A stretch of DNA of 64,000 nt from Taeniopygia guttata (GCF_048771995.1 NC_133064.1:22919001-22983000), one strand, 5' to 3'; shown: positions 1 to 10,296, numbered from the stretch's first letter. Notes: generated from the letters alone by a model not told the origin. Numbers and translations are program-made.

Positions 1-960
1 GTAGAGGCAGAGGACATTAAGCAATTAAAAACCTTGCCTGGACTGTCAGAAAACCTGTCTGCAGTTGGACTCCTAAGGGTGGAAGAGCAACGCGTGAGAA
101 TTGCGACTTTGACAGTGCACCGCTGGCAGTATCAGACGGATCGTGATGCCATGATCCTCATCCACAAAATGATTCGTGAGCTGGAGAGCCAAGGGGTGGT
201 CAGCAAAACCCACTCACCCTTCAACAGCCCCACCTGGCCTGTGCACAAATCTGACAGAGAATGGAGATTGACTGTAGACTATCATGGCTTAAATGAAGTG
301 ACTCCACCGCTGGGTGCTGCTGTACCGGATATGCTGGAACTCCAGTATGAGTTGGAGTCCAAGGCAGCAAAGTTGTATGCCACTATTGATATTGCTAATG
401 AGTTTTTCTCCATTCCTCTGGCAGCAGAATGCAAGCCTCAGTTTGCTTTCACCTGGAGGGGCATGCAGTACACCTGGAACCAACTGCCCCAGGGGTGGAA
501 ACACAGCCCCACTATCTGCCATGGACTGATCCAGACTGCACTAAAAAAGGGTGAGGCTCCAGAACACCTGCAATACATCAATGATATCATCGTGTGAGGA
601 AGCACAGCAGCAGAAGTAGTTGAGAGAGGTGAGAGGATCATCCAGATACTGCTAGAAGCTGGCTTTGCCATCAAGAAGAGCAAAGTCAAGGGACCTGCCC
701 AAGAGATCCCGTTCCTGGGAGTGAAATGGGAAGACATACGATGCCAGATTCCCACTAAGGTCATCAACAAGATCACGGCAATATCTCCACCAACCAGCAG
801 AAAGGAAACACAAGCTTTCCTAGGTGCCACAGGTTTTTGGAGAATGCACATTCCTGAGTATAGCCAGTTTGTGAGCCCTCTTTACCTGGTTACCCGCAAG
901 TAGAACGATTTCCACTGAGGCCCCGAGCAGCAACAAGCCTTCACCCAGATAAAGCAGGAG
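1..960 (+). pseudogene. pol: ERVL-1 reverse transcriptase (broken)
   Basis: Reverse transcriptase would copy retroviral RNA to DNA inside the particle. An open stretch at 34-597 holds the fingers and palm (FNSPTWPV, TVDYHGLNE, LPQGWKHSPTICHG). It ends in YINDIIV followed by a stop. The ERVL active-site box is normally YIDD, so the first catalytic Asp reads as Asn here. The frame resumes at 721-903 with the thumb region (QAFLGATGFWRMHIP) and stops again at 901. The true start lies left of the window. The ERVL assignment is firm, and the gene is inactive. Confidence 0.85.
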
Positions 961-2045
961 TATGCTCATGCTTTAGCCCTTGACCCAGTCAGGACGTGAC
1001 CAGAGGTCAAGAATGTGCTCTACTCTGCAGCCGGGAACAATGGCTTGTCCTGGAGCCTTTGGCAGATGGTGCCTGGTGAGATTCGGGGCTGACCATTGCG
1101 ATTCTGGAGGCGAAGTTACATAGGGTCTGAAGCCAACAACACCCTGACAGAAAAGGAAATCTTGGCTACCTATGAAGGAATTCAAGCTGCCTCAGTGGTG
1201 ATTGGCACAGAAGCACAACTCCTCCTGGCACCCCAACTCCCGGTGCTGGGGTGGATGTTCAAAAGAAAGGTTCTTACTACCCACCATGCCACTGACGCCA
1301 AATGGAGCAAATGGACTGCCCTCATCACTCAGCACTCCCGTATTGGAAACCTGAATCGCCCTGGGATTTTGGAGACAATTACGAACTAGTCAGAAGGTGA
1401 AAACTTTGGTCTCACTGACGACGAGGAGCAGGTACAAGCGACAAGGGCCGAAGAAGATCCACCATATAACCAACTACCAGCAGAGGAAACACGCTACGCT
1501 CCTTTCACTGACATTCCTGTCGCATCGTAGGGATGAACCGGAAGTGAAAAGCAGCCATATAGAGCCCCACATTACAAGTTGCACAAGCTACCAAAGGAGA
1601 AGGTGGATCGAGCCAACTCGCTGAACTCAAGGCACTTCAGCCGGCCCTGAATATTGCTAAACAGGAAAAGTGGCTGAAGCTCTACCTTTATACCGATTCG
1701 TAGATGGTAGCCAATGCTCTGTGAGGCTGGCTTAGAAGGTGGAAAAAGGATAACTGGAAACGTATAGCAAAACCTATCTAGGCTGCTGATATATGGAAAG
1801 TCATTGACTGTCGGGTAGAGAAACTAACGGTGAAAGTCCGTCATGTGGATGCCCATGTCCCTAAGAGTCGGGCTAATGAGGAGCACCAAAACAACAAGCA
1901 GGTAGATCAGGCAGCAAGAATAGAGGTGTCAAAGATAGACTTAAATTGGCACCATAAGGGGGAGTTGTTCCTGGCTCAATAGGCTCATGATGCCTCAGGT
2001 CATCAGAGCAGAGATGCCACCTACAAGTGGACACGAGACCGAAGG
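961..2045 (+). pseudogene. pol: ERVL-1 connection and RNase H region (heavily broken)
   Basis: Between RT and integrase the reading frame is interrupted repeatedly. The clearest piece is 1096-1389, containing EKEILATYEG and LLLAPQLPVLGW, which recurs on the minus strand at 25837-26005. RNase H would degrade the RNA strand of the hybrid during reverse transcription. Further pieces around 1620-1900 keep local similarity to the minus-strand copy near 18250-18600. No piece could encode a whole domain. The identity comes from position in pol and the duplicate copy, since no complete catalytic motif is visible. Confidence 0.65.
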
Positions 2046-2671
2046 GTGGATCTAACCATGAACAGCATTTCTCAGGTTATCCAAGACTGTGAGATGTGTG
2101 CTACCATCAAACAGGCCAAGCAGGTGAAGCCCCTATGGTATGGTGGGCGGTGGTCCAAGTACAAGTATGGAGAGGCCATGCAGATTGACTACATCACACT
2201 ACCTCAGACATGTCAAGGCAAGCGCTATGTGCTGACCATGGTGGAAGCCACCACTGGATGGCTGGAGACCTCCCCTGTGCCTCATGCCACTGCCCGGAAC
2301 ACCATCTTAGGCCTGGAAAAGCAAGTCCTGTGGAGACATGGCACACCTGAGAGAACTGAGTCTGACAATGGCACCCATTTCAAGAACGGCCTTATCAACA
2401 CCAGGGCCAGAGAACATGGTTTGGAATGGATATATCATATTCCCTATCATGCTCCAGCTGCTGGCAAAGTTGAATGGTGCAACAGACTCCTTAAGCCTAC
2501 CCTAAAGGCACTTGGTGGGGGAACATTTAGAAACTGGGAAATGAACCTGACAAAAGCAACCTGGATGGTCAACACCCGAGGGTCCATCATTTGGCTTGGT
2601 CCTGCCCAGTCAGAACCCTTGCACACAGTGGATGCAGATAAAGTCCCTGTGGTACATATGAAAGGTATTTG
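2046..2671 (+). pseudogene. pol: ERVL-1 integrase (open but truncated)
   Basis: About 208 codons are open. The zinc-binding half ends in CEMCATIK. The catalytic core shows Asp in MQIDYITL, Asp in TESDNGTHF and Glu in GKVEWCNR, the expected D,D-35-E pattern. Integrase would join viral DNA to the host chromosome. The C-terminal DNA-binding part present in the minus-strand copy (17305-18093) is missing: the frame ends at HMKGI, where LTR tail sequence begins. The core motifs look intact, but upstream pol is destroyed, so it cannot be made as part of a Pol polyprotein. Confidence 0.85.
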
Positions 2672-2673
2672 AG

Positions 2674-2761
2674 GAAATTCGGAGGGAGGGGGTTTACCTT
2701 TTCCATTTCATGGGAGGCTCTTGCCTTCCTTCACAGACTCCTGTCTTTTCAAACCAAGACA
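2674..2761 (+). repeat. ERVL LTR 3' tail (fragment)
   Basis: These ~88 bp match the 3' end of the complete ERVL LTR at 16568-17260 (read on the minus strand) and the segment at 27832-27905. All share the blocks TTCCATTTCA, GGAGGCTC and CTGCCTTCCTT (or close variants) and end in AAGACA. Here the segment follows the truncated integrase of ERVL-1, so most of the LTR has been deleted. Confidence 0.75.
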
Positions 2762-3995
2762 TCTTGGCAAAAGCTTCTTGCTGTTCAGGGCCCCAGTAAA
2801 ACCGATCTTTTTGCGGTTGACCAAGTAGAGAGGGCTCACAATCTAGCTGTACATGGGAATGTGCATTCTCTGAAAACCTATGGTGCCTAGGAAAGCTTGT
2901 GTTTCCTTCTTGCTGGTTGGTGGAGACATTGCAGTGATCTTATTGATGACCTCAGTGGGAATCTGATGCCGTCCATCTTGCCCCTTCACTCCCAGGAACT
3001 GGATCTCTCGGGCAGGTCTCTTGACTTTGCTCTTCTTGATGGCTAAGCCGGCTTCTAGGAGAATCTGGATGATATTCTCTTCTTTCTCAAATACTTCCAT
3101 TGCTGTGTTCCCCCACACAATGGTGTCCTCGATGTACTGCAGGTGTTCTGGAGCTTCACCTTTTACCAGTGCAGCCTGGATCAGTCTATGGCAGATGGTG
3201 GGGCTGTGTTTCTACCCCCGGTGCAGTTGCTTCCACATGTACTGCGTGCCCCTCCAGGTGAAAGCAAACTGAGGCCTGTATTCTGTTGCCAGAGGAATGA
3301 AGAAAAATGTGTTAGCAGTGTCAACAGTGGTGTACCACTTTGCTGCCTTGAACTCCAACTCATACTGGAGTTCCAGCATATCCAGTACAGCAGCACTCAG
3401 AGGTAAAGTCACTTCATTCAAGCCACGATAGTCCGCAGTCAATCTGCATTCTCTGTCAGACTTGTGCACATGCCAAATGGGACTGTTGAAGGGTGAGTGG
3501 GTTTTGCTGACCAGCTCTTGGCTCTCCAGTTTATGGATCATTTTGTGGATGGGGATCACAGCATCCCGATTTGTTTGATACTGCCAGCGGTGCACCTTTA
3601 AGGTGGTAATTGGCACTGGTTGCTCTTCTACCTTCAGGAGTCCTACTGCAGAGGGTTTTTCTGATATTCCAGGCAAGGCTTTCAAGTGCATAATGTTCTC
3701 TGCCTCTACAGCAGCTATGTCAAAAGCCCATCTGAGTCCTTTTGGGTCTTTGTAATACCCATTCCAGAGGAAGTCTATGCCTAGAATACACAGGGCCTCT
3801 GGGCTGGTCACAATAGGTTGTTTCTTCCACTCCTTCCTCGTCAGGCTCAGCTCGGCTTTCAACAGCATCAATTACTGCTATCCCCCTGTCAACCTGGCAG
3901 TGGCAACAGGTTCTGCCCCCACATGTCCCAATGGTATTAAGGTACACTGTGCACCAGTATTAACTAAGGCATCGTATTTTTGTGGTTCTGATTTG
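2762..3995 (-). pseudogene. pol: ERVL-2 protease/reverse transcriptase (broken)
   Basis: An open stretch at 3871-3212 covers the end of the protease region (CILGIDFL) and the RT fingers and palm (FNSPIWHVHKS, ADYRGLNEVTLP, AFTWRGTQY). A frame change around 3212-3120 separates it from 3118-2843, which holds the palm end and thumb (IQFLGVKG, ETQAFLGTIGFQRMHIP). The active-site box around 3125-3140 reads YIED instead of YIDD. In another frame, 3947-3720 carries more protease-like sequence. RT would synthesise viral DNA; this copy cannot. The family is certain, and the exact break positions are approximate. Confidence 0.85.
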
Positions 3996-4972
3996 CCTGG
4001 CTATTGCAGCTGGGATCCCTCTCCTCCCGCCCTGGGAACGGTAGCAGAATGCACGGGGTGCTCTGAAGCACGGCAGGGAAGGTGTTGTCCCCAGAGGAAT
4101 GTTGGCCTTCAGATTTTGCGGCACGGTCCGGCCGGCCGGCTGGCGCCCAGCTGCAAGGGCACGCCCTTGCTGAGGGACAGGCTGTTGATGCTCACTGCTG
4201 CTGTCCGTGTTCCTGGGCACCCCGAGGAAAACAGCAGGAGGCGGGGCAGCCAGGAGCGTCGTGGTGGGCTGGGGATCTTCCTCAGCGCCACAGCTCGTTT
4301 CCCGGACAGGAGCTGGGCCAGCTCGAGGCGGTGGAGCCTGCTGGAGAGTATCCCTGACCAGAGCTGTGGGCGCCGCTGCCGATGAACCGGCTTCAGGCTG
4401 CGGTGCAGGGGGCTGGATTTGCTCTCCAGCACGGGGCTGCCGGCAGCTGTCGTGGAACCAGCCGCATCCCTTGTCAGCAGCGGAGGCGGCTCCGCACCCC
4501 CCTGCGGCACAGGAGGGGTAGAACCCAGACGCGGGGCCGTTCCACATGCCACATGGGGGGAAGGAGGAGGAGGCGATGGTCCCTCTGGCGCTGGCAAAGG
4601 CAAAGGGGCAGGAGCGACTGTGACTCCAGTTGGACTAATTACTGACCGTGGAAGTGGAGCTGCTGAAGGCTTCGGTCCTTCCTGCGCATGCACCGGGAAG
4701 ACAGGAAAGAGCTGCTCTGAGTGTTCAGTGGGCAATGCTGCCCCTCTCCACAGAGCGGGGGAAAAAAGAACCAACAGCAGCTGTCCAGGAATGGATCGGT
4801 GCCCAGCTGGTCGCGGCGGAGATGCTGCTGGCCATCCGCCCGGGGGAAAGTACTCTTCCATGTCCGACTGGGACATGCCCACTGAGGTGGAACCGTTTTC
4901 CAATGCAGTCTGGCCCCTTACGACTCTGGAAAGTAGTAACCACATCGGTAGTTGTTGAGGTGTTCTCCCACC
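3996..4972 (-). pseudogene. gag: ERVL-2 gag-like, proline-rich remnant (3' part)
   Basis: This GC-rich stretch has a long open minus-strand frame (4109 up into the neighbouring LTR), rich in Pro, Ala and Ser. It lies just upstream of the ERVL protease/RT, where gag belongs. I see no major homology region and no zinc knuckle, so the gag label rests on position. The apparent start codon at 4993 lies inside the LTR of provirus A and is not the real start. Part of the openness may simply reflect high GC content. Confidence 0.4.
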
Positions 4973-5318
4973 TGTTGCCTTTATAAAAGACAACAGGCGA
5001 CCCGGTTCTAAGAGGCAGCACGGCGGTCCGGCCTGTCCGGACCACTCGGGCTATCGACAAAAGACGCTGGCACCAATGTGGTGGACGGTCGAAAGTCTTT
5101 ATTATCTCATCTCATGGGTTTAAATAGTCTTGGGGGTCTTTGCTACGTCAGAGGGGGGTTGTGGGGTCTCAAGGGTTAGTCGGGAGTGGAAAACTACTGG
5201 GTTAGGTGTGGTCACATGCTTTGGGGTTTGTAGATAACGTGGAGCAGGGAGAAGGGGGAAGGGTCTCTCTTTCCGTCACATCCCGAGATCTTCCATTCGC
5301 CTGTCCCTATCTACCACA
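4973..5318 (-). repeat. Provirus A 3' LTR
   Basis: The 346-bp LTR begins TGTGGTAG (minus strand) at 5318 and ends GGCAACA at 4973. It carries an AATAAA polyadenylation signal on the minus strand near 5101. It is preceded by the polypurine tract at 5319-5332. It differs from its partner at four positions by eye. Confidence 0.9.
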
Positions 5319-5332
5319 TCTCCCCTCCCCTT
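5319..5332 (-). other. Polypurine tract of provirus A
   Basis: The minus strand reads AAGGGGAGGGGAGA directly before the TGTGG start of the 3' LTR. This is the plus-strand DNA primer site of a retrovirus and confirms minus orientation. Confidence 0.85.
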
Positions 5333-5486
5333 ATCATATATAAAATGAGGTAGTTGTAGATATAGGCACTGGAGTGAGGTACAAACTTGTGACTTGTTAA
5401 GGAAAGGGTGGTTTGGTAAACCTGAGTAATTTTTTCAAGGCAAGTCTTGAAGGCTTTTGCGACTGACTGTGTTTGCAGTTTTTGGT

Positions 5487-6229
5487 TTACAGCATTTGTT
5501 GGTGGCCTATGAAGAAAATGTTTGCCCGTTCTAGACGGGCCTGAACAAACGAGACTAGTTTGTTCAGCAGGCATGGTCCTATGGTAATAGCTAAAAGCAG
5601 TATTGCCAGTGGACCTACCAGGGCGGAAATTAAAGTGGTGAGCCAAGGTGATTGATTGAACCAGGATTCAAACCAGCTCTGTTGGGTTTCCCTGTCTCTC
5701 TTTCTCTGAGCCAGTCTATCTCGGAGTTCTGCCATGGAGTCTTTAACAACTCCCGTATGATCTGCATAAAAGCAGCACTCCTTTTTCAGGGCTGCACACA
5801 GTCCTCCTTGTTGCATGAACAAGAGGTCCAGTCCTCGCCTATTTTGTAAAACTACTTCTGAAAGCGAAGAGACTGATTTCTCTAGATAGGAGATGGATTT
5901 CTCGATCCTCTGCAGGTCCTCGTCGATGGTCATTTGCAGCTGAGAGAGTCCGTGCTGCTGGGTTGCGATGGCTGAGACACCTGTGGCTGTGCCAGCTGCT
6001 CCCAGGCCAAGCAGCATCGCGATGGTTATACCTGTGATAATTTCTCTTTTGTGGAGTCTGTCAGGTTCCTCGAGAAGGTGGTATATCTCTTCGTCTGAGT
6101 GGTACAGGACCCTAGAACAGTCAGAACTTGGACACAGAAGTTGATAGAGTCATTAAATTTGGCAAGGAACGCACAAGGACTCACTCTGGATTTCTGGCAA
6201 ACCCACATCCCAGATGCGGATGGGACCAC
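5487..6229 (-). pseudogene. env: Provirus A env: SU end and open TM subunit
   Basis: The open part, 6017-5487, is a 176-codon class I fusion-type TM subunit. It starts at the fusion-peptide-like MLLGLGAAGTATG, continues through a heptad-repeat helix, and has the immunosuppressive-like segment LQNRRGLDLLF with the CX6CC motif (CAALKKECC). A hydrophobic membrane span (LVGPLAILLLAITI) and a short tail follow. The frame before it (6229-6026) carries the last part of SU in another register, so the precursor is broken. Most of SU is missing. TM would anchor the spike and drive membrane fusion. The motif type is gamma/type-D-like, unlike the gag. Confidence 0.85.
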
Positions 6230-6911
6230 CCACTTCTTGGTTTTTCTGTTGGGCTTGACAACTTTAGTGCAGAAGTTGCCTTTCTGCTTTGCTAAGGTTG
6301 CGTTTCCAAAACATCTGCCCTGTCCTGTGATTTTACTCGGGGTGATTCCTCTGCGGGGAGTGTCCTATCTGCACTGGTGGGGGGCACTGGCTGTGGAGTA
6401 ACTGAAGGGGGTGTCTAAAGCAATGCCTTCGTAGAAAGGGGGTTTAACATCATAGCAAAATTAACAGGGGTTAGTCAGGTTCGGTTTGGTTTCGTTTAGG
6501 GTTAGTAAGGTAGCTTCTAAACAGGTCGGCTATGTGGAACACGAAGGATGGGGTGTTTGCTGTGGTGATCTCTTTGAACACCTTGTCACTCCAAAGATGT
6601 TGCATGACTCACCTAAATGGCTGGTGAGGGTAGTGGCCTGGGTCGGCTTGCCCCCCGGCCACAAGCCCGAACCGCAAAATTGCATAAAGACACTGTGCAT
6701 GTCTGGGTCTCACCACCGTTGGACTCTCGGGTTTTGTCTGGCGGTTTGGTGGTCTGTCATCTCCCTCTGGAGCAGGGGTGTATGCATCACGGGGACGGTC
6801 CACGAGCATGTCCTGCAAACAAAACTCACAGCTTTTCCGTTAGTTTCGTTCTGAAGGTCAGTTTTATTGGCAGCAGTGGGTGTGTGGCAGTGGCCCTTTC
6901 CTCCCGCAGCT
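6230..6911 (-). pseudogene. Provirus A env leader remnant and internal-deletion zone
   Basis: A minus-strand frame at 6818-6609 contains LQDMLVDRPRD followed by a Pro-rich run. Provirus C has the same segment at about 30880-31033, before its env piece. In both elements this short segment bridges gag and env where pol should be. It may be an env leader or a scar of the deletion; I cannot place it in a known domain. Confidence 0.5.
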
Positions 6912-7757
6912 TTAACAGGATCCCCTCGGGCGTGTTTGGGGTGGAGGCGCTGCGGCGGGCTGCCATGCTGGCTGGGGGCAGCTCACCGCGATGTGACTTG
7001 CCTCACCACACTTGAAGCATGCCGTGGCACTGGTCAGGGTGCTTTTCCAAGCTCGGGACAGCCCTCCCACACCGTTCACTGCGGGGACTTCTTTGCACTG
7101 CCAGTGTCGGGGCCACAGCGCTTGGGGAAACATCGGGCAGTCTGCTCCTGTGTCTGCCCAAAGCTGGAGCCCTATTACATGGGGGTCCTGACTGTTATAA
7201 AGGCGGCATGTCCCCCACACCCTCGGGGGCTCCTTCCCTATTTTCATGGCCAGGGCCACCCAGGGGTCCCATTCTGGGGCGTCCCCTGATGACCCTGCGG
7301 TACAGGCGTTGCTTGCGGTGGAAGTGGGTACGAAGGTACCGCAGGCTGTGTTGCGAAACTTTGCAATTGTGTTGCTGGCGGGGGTATGAAGTATGAGGGC
7401 TCCCCGCCCCACTGGGGGTTGGTATAGATGGGCCGCCTTGTATTTGCGGTGGGAGGAGGCTGCGTGCGGTCCGCACGCCCCCGCCCCCGTCCCGTTGCCC
7501 TGGGGCCGGGAGTCGCATTCCTTGGCGAGATGCCCTTTTCTCCCGCAGCCCCAAAAGGATATTTCTCCCCAGCTGGTAAACTGGGCTGGTTCGTATTGTA
7601 GTTGTTTTCCGGTGCGGCTTAGAGTTTTACTTGGTTTTGTTTTAATTTGCTTTGGCTCTGTTTTCTCCGTCTCGGAGTTCCGGTCGGCCCCCGTCGGCTC
7701 TTCCGAGCCGGCGGAGCTGCTGCCGGGCTCCGAGTCGGAAGTCGAATGCCGGCGCAT
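6912..7757 (-). pseudogene. gag-pro: Provirus A NC and protease remnant, out of order
   Basis: This 281-codon open frame carries a damaged zinc knuckle (WGCGRKGHLAKEC, with the first Cys lost) near 7580-7540. A retroviral aspartic-protease box follows (ADTGADCPMFP). After that comes a second complete CCHC knuckle (CFKCGEASHIAVSC) near 7020-6980. In a normal genome both knuckles precede protease. The second knuckle after protease points to an internal duplication or template switch at the point where pol was lost. NC would package RNA and protease would cleave Gag. The fused frame cannot give a normal product. Confidence 0.7.
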
Positions 7758-8662
7758 TTCCGGGGCTCGGTGCCTTTTTGTCCGGCTCCGAGCTCGCTCC
7801 TCCCCGCGGGGGTGGCGCCGCTCCCGCCCCCGTGGCTTGCCGCGCCTCCTGCAGGGGGTGGTTTCTCCCTTATATGGAAGCTGCGTCAGGCGCCGCTGCC
7901 GATTTGCTCCGCGCTCTCTGCTGCTCTCCGCCTCTTTCTCCCGCGCATGCGCATTCCTGAAATCGCGCAGCTCCGGGTTTTCGCGCCGAGACCGCCCGCG
8001 CCCCGCCCCTCTCCTTGGCGGCCAGCGCCATTTTCAAAGGGGTAACGTGGCAGCGCGGTTAGCGTCTCCACCCGAGCCGTGGCCTCCGCAACTCTGGCTT
8101 CTCCTGCCAGCTCCTGCCAGAAGCACTCTGTGCGCCGCTGCACTTCTGGCATTGGGTCGCGGACCGGTGGCGGAGGCGGGACGGACGGGGAAGCCGCGGT
8201 TTTTCGGAGGGTTTCTGCGGCGGGGGTTTTTCGGGGGGTTTCCGCGGTGGGGACTGGCCTCTGGCCTGGGGAGGGGGGTGACGCGCCGGGCCCCCCCGGG
8301 TCTCTGTTCTTGGGCGGATCGTCCTCAGGGACGGTCTGCGCTTCCGCCCCCACCCCGAGCCCAGGTCTAACTAATAAACACATACGCGCCGCACTCCGCG
8401 TCTCCTGCTTTTCTATTGCTCTGCGCGGGGCTTTTTCTACTTTGCCCCACGCTTTAACGCTCTTGCCACTGCCTGAGGATTTAGTTTCCCTGGCCAGCGT
8501 GGCTGTGCACTTTTCCCATATTCCCGGATGCATGGCATCCACTGGGCATTCGGTTGCCCCAAGCTCAAGCAGCCTTGGTATGGCAAGATAAAAGTCTTTG
8601 AGCTTAAATTCGATACTCCACTGCTTATAATTCACACTTAAGACCCTGGTGACGCTGTCCAT
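7758..8662 (-). pseudogene. gag: Provirus A gag N-terminus (MA-like)
   Basis: The frame starts at ATG 8662 (MDSVTRVLSV) and runs to about 7886. The first ~80 residues (FKLKDFYLAIPRLLELGA, MHPGIWEKCTA) match the start of the gag in provirus C at 29278. They recall the matrix domain of alpharetrovirus-like Gags, a family inference. A long Pro/Arg/Ala-rich tail follows. I chose 8662 over the 8698 start because the ATG at 8662 aligns with the ATG in provirus C. Matrix would direct Gag to the membrane. No capsid with a major homology region is visible before the NC scrap. Confidence 0.7.
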
Positions 8663-8762
8663 GACGCTCGCGGGTCCTGGGACGTCTCCCTGCGCCAAGA
8701 TACGGTCTGACCGCTCCGGCCGCTGCTCCTGTCCAGGTGTACCCCGTTACCCAAGCGAATCT

Positions 8763-8780
8763 TCCCGGGTTTTGGCACCA
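8763..8780 (-). other. Primer binding site, tRNA-Phe type (provirus A)
   Basis: On the minus strand, two bases after the 5' LTR, the site reads TGGTGCCAAAACCCGGGA. It is one mismatch from the 18-nt complement of the tRNA-Phe 3' end. Provirus C has the perfect version at 29133-29150. Confidence 0.8.
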
Positions 8781-8784
8781 AATA

Positions 8785-9130
8785 TGTTGCCTTTATAAAA
8801 GACAACAGGCGACCCGGTTCTAAGAGGCAGCACGGCGGTCTGGCCTGTCCGGACCACTCGGGCTATCGACAAAAGACGCTGGCACCAATGTGGTGGACGG
8901 TCGAAAGTCTTTGTTATCTCATCTCATGGGTTTAAATAGTCTTGGGGGTCTTTGCTACGTCAGAGGGGGGTTGTGGGGTCTCAAGGGTTAGTCGGGAGTG
9001 GAAAACTACTGGGTTAGGTGTGGTCACATGCTTTGGGGTTAGTAGATAACGTGGAGCAGGGAGAAGGGGGAAGGGTCTCTCTTTCCGTCACATCCCGAGA
9101 TCTTCCGTTCGCCTGTCCCTATCTACCACA
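8785..9130 (-). repeat. Provirus A 5' LTR
   Basis: The LTR is 346 bp and pairs with 4973-5318. The polyadenylation hexamer reads AACAAA here on the minus strand, where the 3' LTR keeps AATAAA. The other differences are single-base changes. Confidence 0.9.
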
Positions 9131-9796
9131 CCCACCTCACCTGAGTTCCCTCGAAAGATAGAGACCCAGTGAGTCCCAGGCCCACAGATCCAGGGAGGAT
9201 TCCACATCCATGTGGAAACCATGAGCTTTTGCCCAACTGAAAAACCTGGAGAGAGCCTCTTCTGACACAGGGGAATCTGTGATAACAAGCCAGAAGTTTC
9301 CACACCTCAACAGTGTCCTCTTCGGACACAGAAAATTGGATGCCCAATTCTGCAGGCATCTCTTCCCAACTGCAAGCTGACCCCGGGTTGCGGGGGATGT
9401 TACTGTTGGGAGATCTGTTCCCGGCCCCAGCCTCTAGGTTACGGGGCCAAAACGCAGTCCCAAGAGACAAATCTTCTCCAGAAGGATGTGGGGAAAGGTC
9501 AGTTTTACCTTTCTGAGGAAGCAGAAGTTGTCTGGTTACAAATGGGCTGCATATGGTGCCGCAGGGTCGTAGGGAGGGTCCAACAGAGTCCTGGAGAAAT
9601 ACTGAAGGAATCTCGGCAGAGTCCTGGCAGGGTCTCAGAGGGGTCCCAGCAGCATCTCCCATCCTGTGACTCCATGAAGAGTTGTCAGATGAGATTTCTG
9701 TGAGGGTTCAGCAGACCCTCCTGAGTTCAGCAGACCCTCCCGTGTTCAGCCTTGTCTGCGAACTCAGCCAGATCCATTAGGGTCCTGGTTCTTCAG
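9131..9796 (-). pseudogene. gag: ERVL-2 gag-like remnant (5' part)
   Basis: This continues the 3996-4972 sequence across the provirus A insertion. A minus-strand open frame of ~179 codons (9662-9123) runs into the target duplication. It includes a short internal repeat built on glutamine-aspartate-serine turns (CQDSAEI, LQDSVGP) but no recognisable gag motif. The label depends on continuity with ERVL-2 and position before protease/RT. It could equally be another degraded element. Confidence 0.35.
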
Positions 9797-10296
9797 TGTT
9801 GCGTCGCGGTTGGCAGCCTTTCACCGCGACACCCCGAGCGTGGGCGTGCTGGGCGGTGAGGGAAGAGGAGGGGCAGCCGATCCCCCTGTGAAGCTCTGCA
9901 GTCCCAGTTGTCGGCGCGGGGACAGATGGAGGCGACATGGGACTTGGGGGGGGGACAGGATGGGTTTATTTCGCGTGGCCCAAGACACTTTGGGGGGGCA
10001 GACAAAAGGTTTTATAGGGGAATAGCAGGAGGGTAGTTTTGGGCAGGACTAACATATCATGAACCTATCAGGGAAAACAAGGGAGTGGAGTAACACAAAG
10101 TAACCAATAGGGTGTTGAGCCTCACTAAATAGACAGGGACTGTTCTGGGGAAAAGGGGCAAGGAAAGGGAGAATTCACATCTTGGAGAGAGGGGGGTTGG
10201 GAATGAGCTAGGGAAGATTAACCACTGGGGAAGGGGAGAGACAGCGGGGGGGGGGGTATAAACAGACACTGAAAGAATAAAAAACCCTAGGCCTAG
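9797..10296 (-). repeat. LTR family P, copy 1
   Basis: About 500 bp match the solo LTR at 54116-54632 in the opposite orientation. They share the TTTTTTATTCTTTCAGTGTCTG start, CCAATAGGGTGTTGAGCC, TTTATTTCGCGTGGCCC (a reversed AATAAA context) and the TTGCGTCGCGGTTGGCAGCC end. The right boundary is uncertain because the sequence after 10296 (AGGCCTAGGC...) is not shared. I find no target duplication. Confidence 0.7.

Larger units (their letters stand above)
1..2761 (+). mobile_element. ERVL-1: truncated ERVL (class III) provirus, pol plus LTR tail
   Basis: The fragment is entered inside pol and reads RT, connection/RNase H, then integrase. It joins directly to the last ~88 bp of an ERVL LTR at 2674-2761. 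The protein sequence matches the ERVL pol type, and a second copy of the integrase lies at 17305-18093 on the minus strand. The integrase C-terminal part and anything between it and the LTR are missing. The first LTR lies outside the window. Many stops and frameshifts interrupt RT and RNase H, so this is an old, dead copy. Confidence 0.85.
4973..9130 (-). mobile_element. Provirus A: pol-less retrovirus, tRNA-Phe-type PBS, gamma-type env TM
   Basis: The 5' LTR is 8785-9130 and the 3' LTR 4973-5318, both 346 bp, in inverted TG...CA context. Flanks carry the 6-bp duplication CCCACC. In order on the minus strand come the 5' LTR, PBS, gag N-terminus, NC/PR scrap, env fragment, polypurine tract and 3' LTR. 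RT, RNase H and integrase are absent. Provirus C (28772-32575) has the same PBS type, gag N-terminus and TM and also lacks pol. I count 4 LTR differences. The element inserted into ERVL-2 gag-like sequence. Confidence 0.88.
2762..9796 (-). mobile_element. ERVL-2: ERVL provirus remnant (gag-pro-RT), split by provirus A
   Basis: Reading on the minus strand, gag-like sequence (9796-9131, then 4972-3996) is followed by protease-like and RT sequence (3995-2762). Provirus A sits between 4973 and 9130. Its 6-bp duplication CCCACC (4967-4972 and 9131-9136) shows that the two parts were contiguous before A arrived. The RT end abuts the LTR tail of ERVL-1 at 2761/2762, so the two ERVL copies face each other. 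No ERVL LTR or PBS was found at the gag end, where an unrelated LTR begins at 9797. Confidence 0.7.

Noticed and set aside
7393..8370. Plus-strand frame of 325 codons over provirus A gag
   Set aside because: It is antisense to the gag N-terminus and NC/PR remnant, which have recognisable motifs. The openness comes from GC richness.
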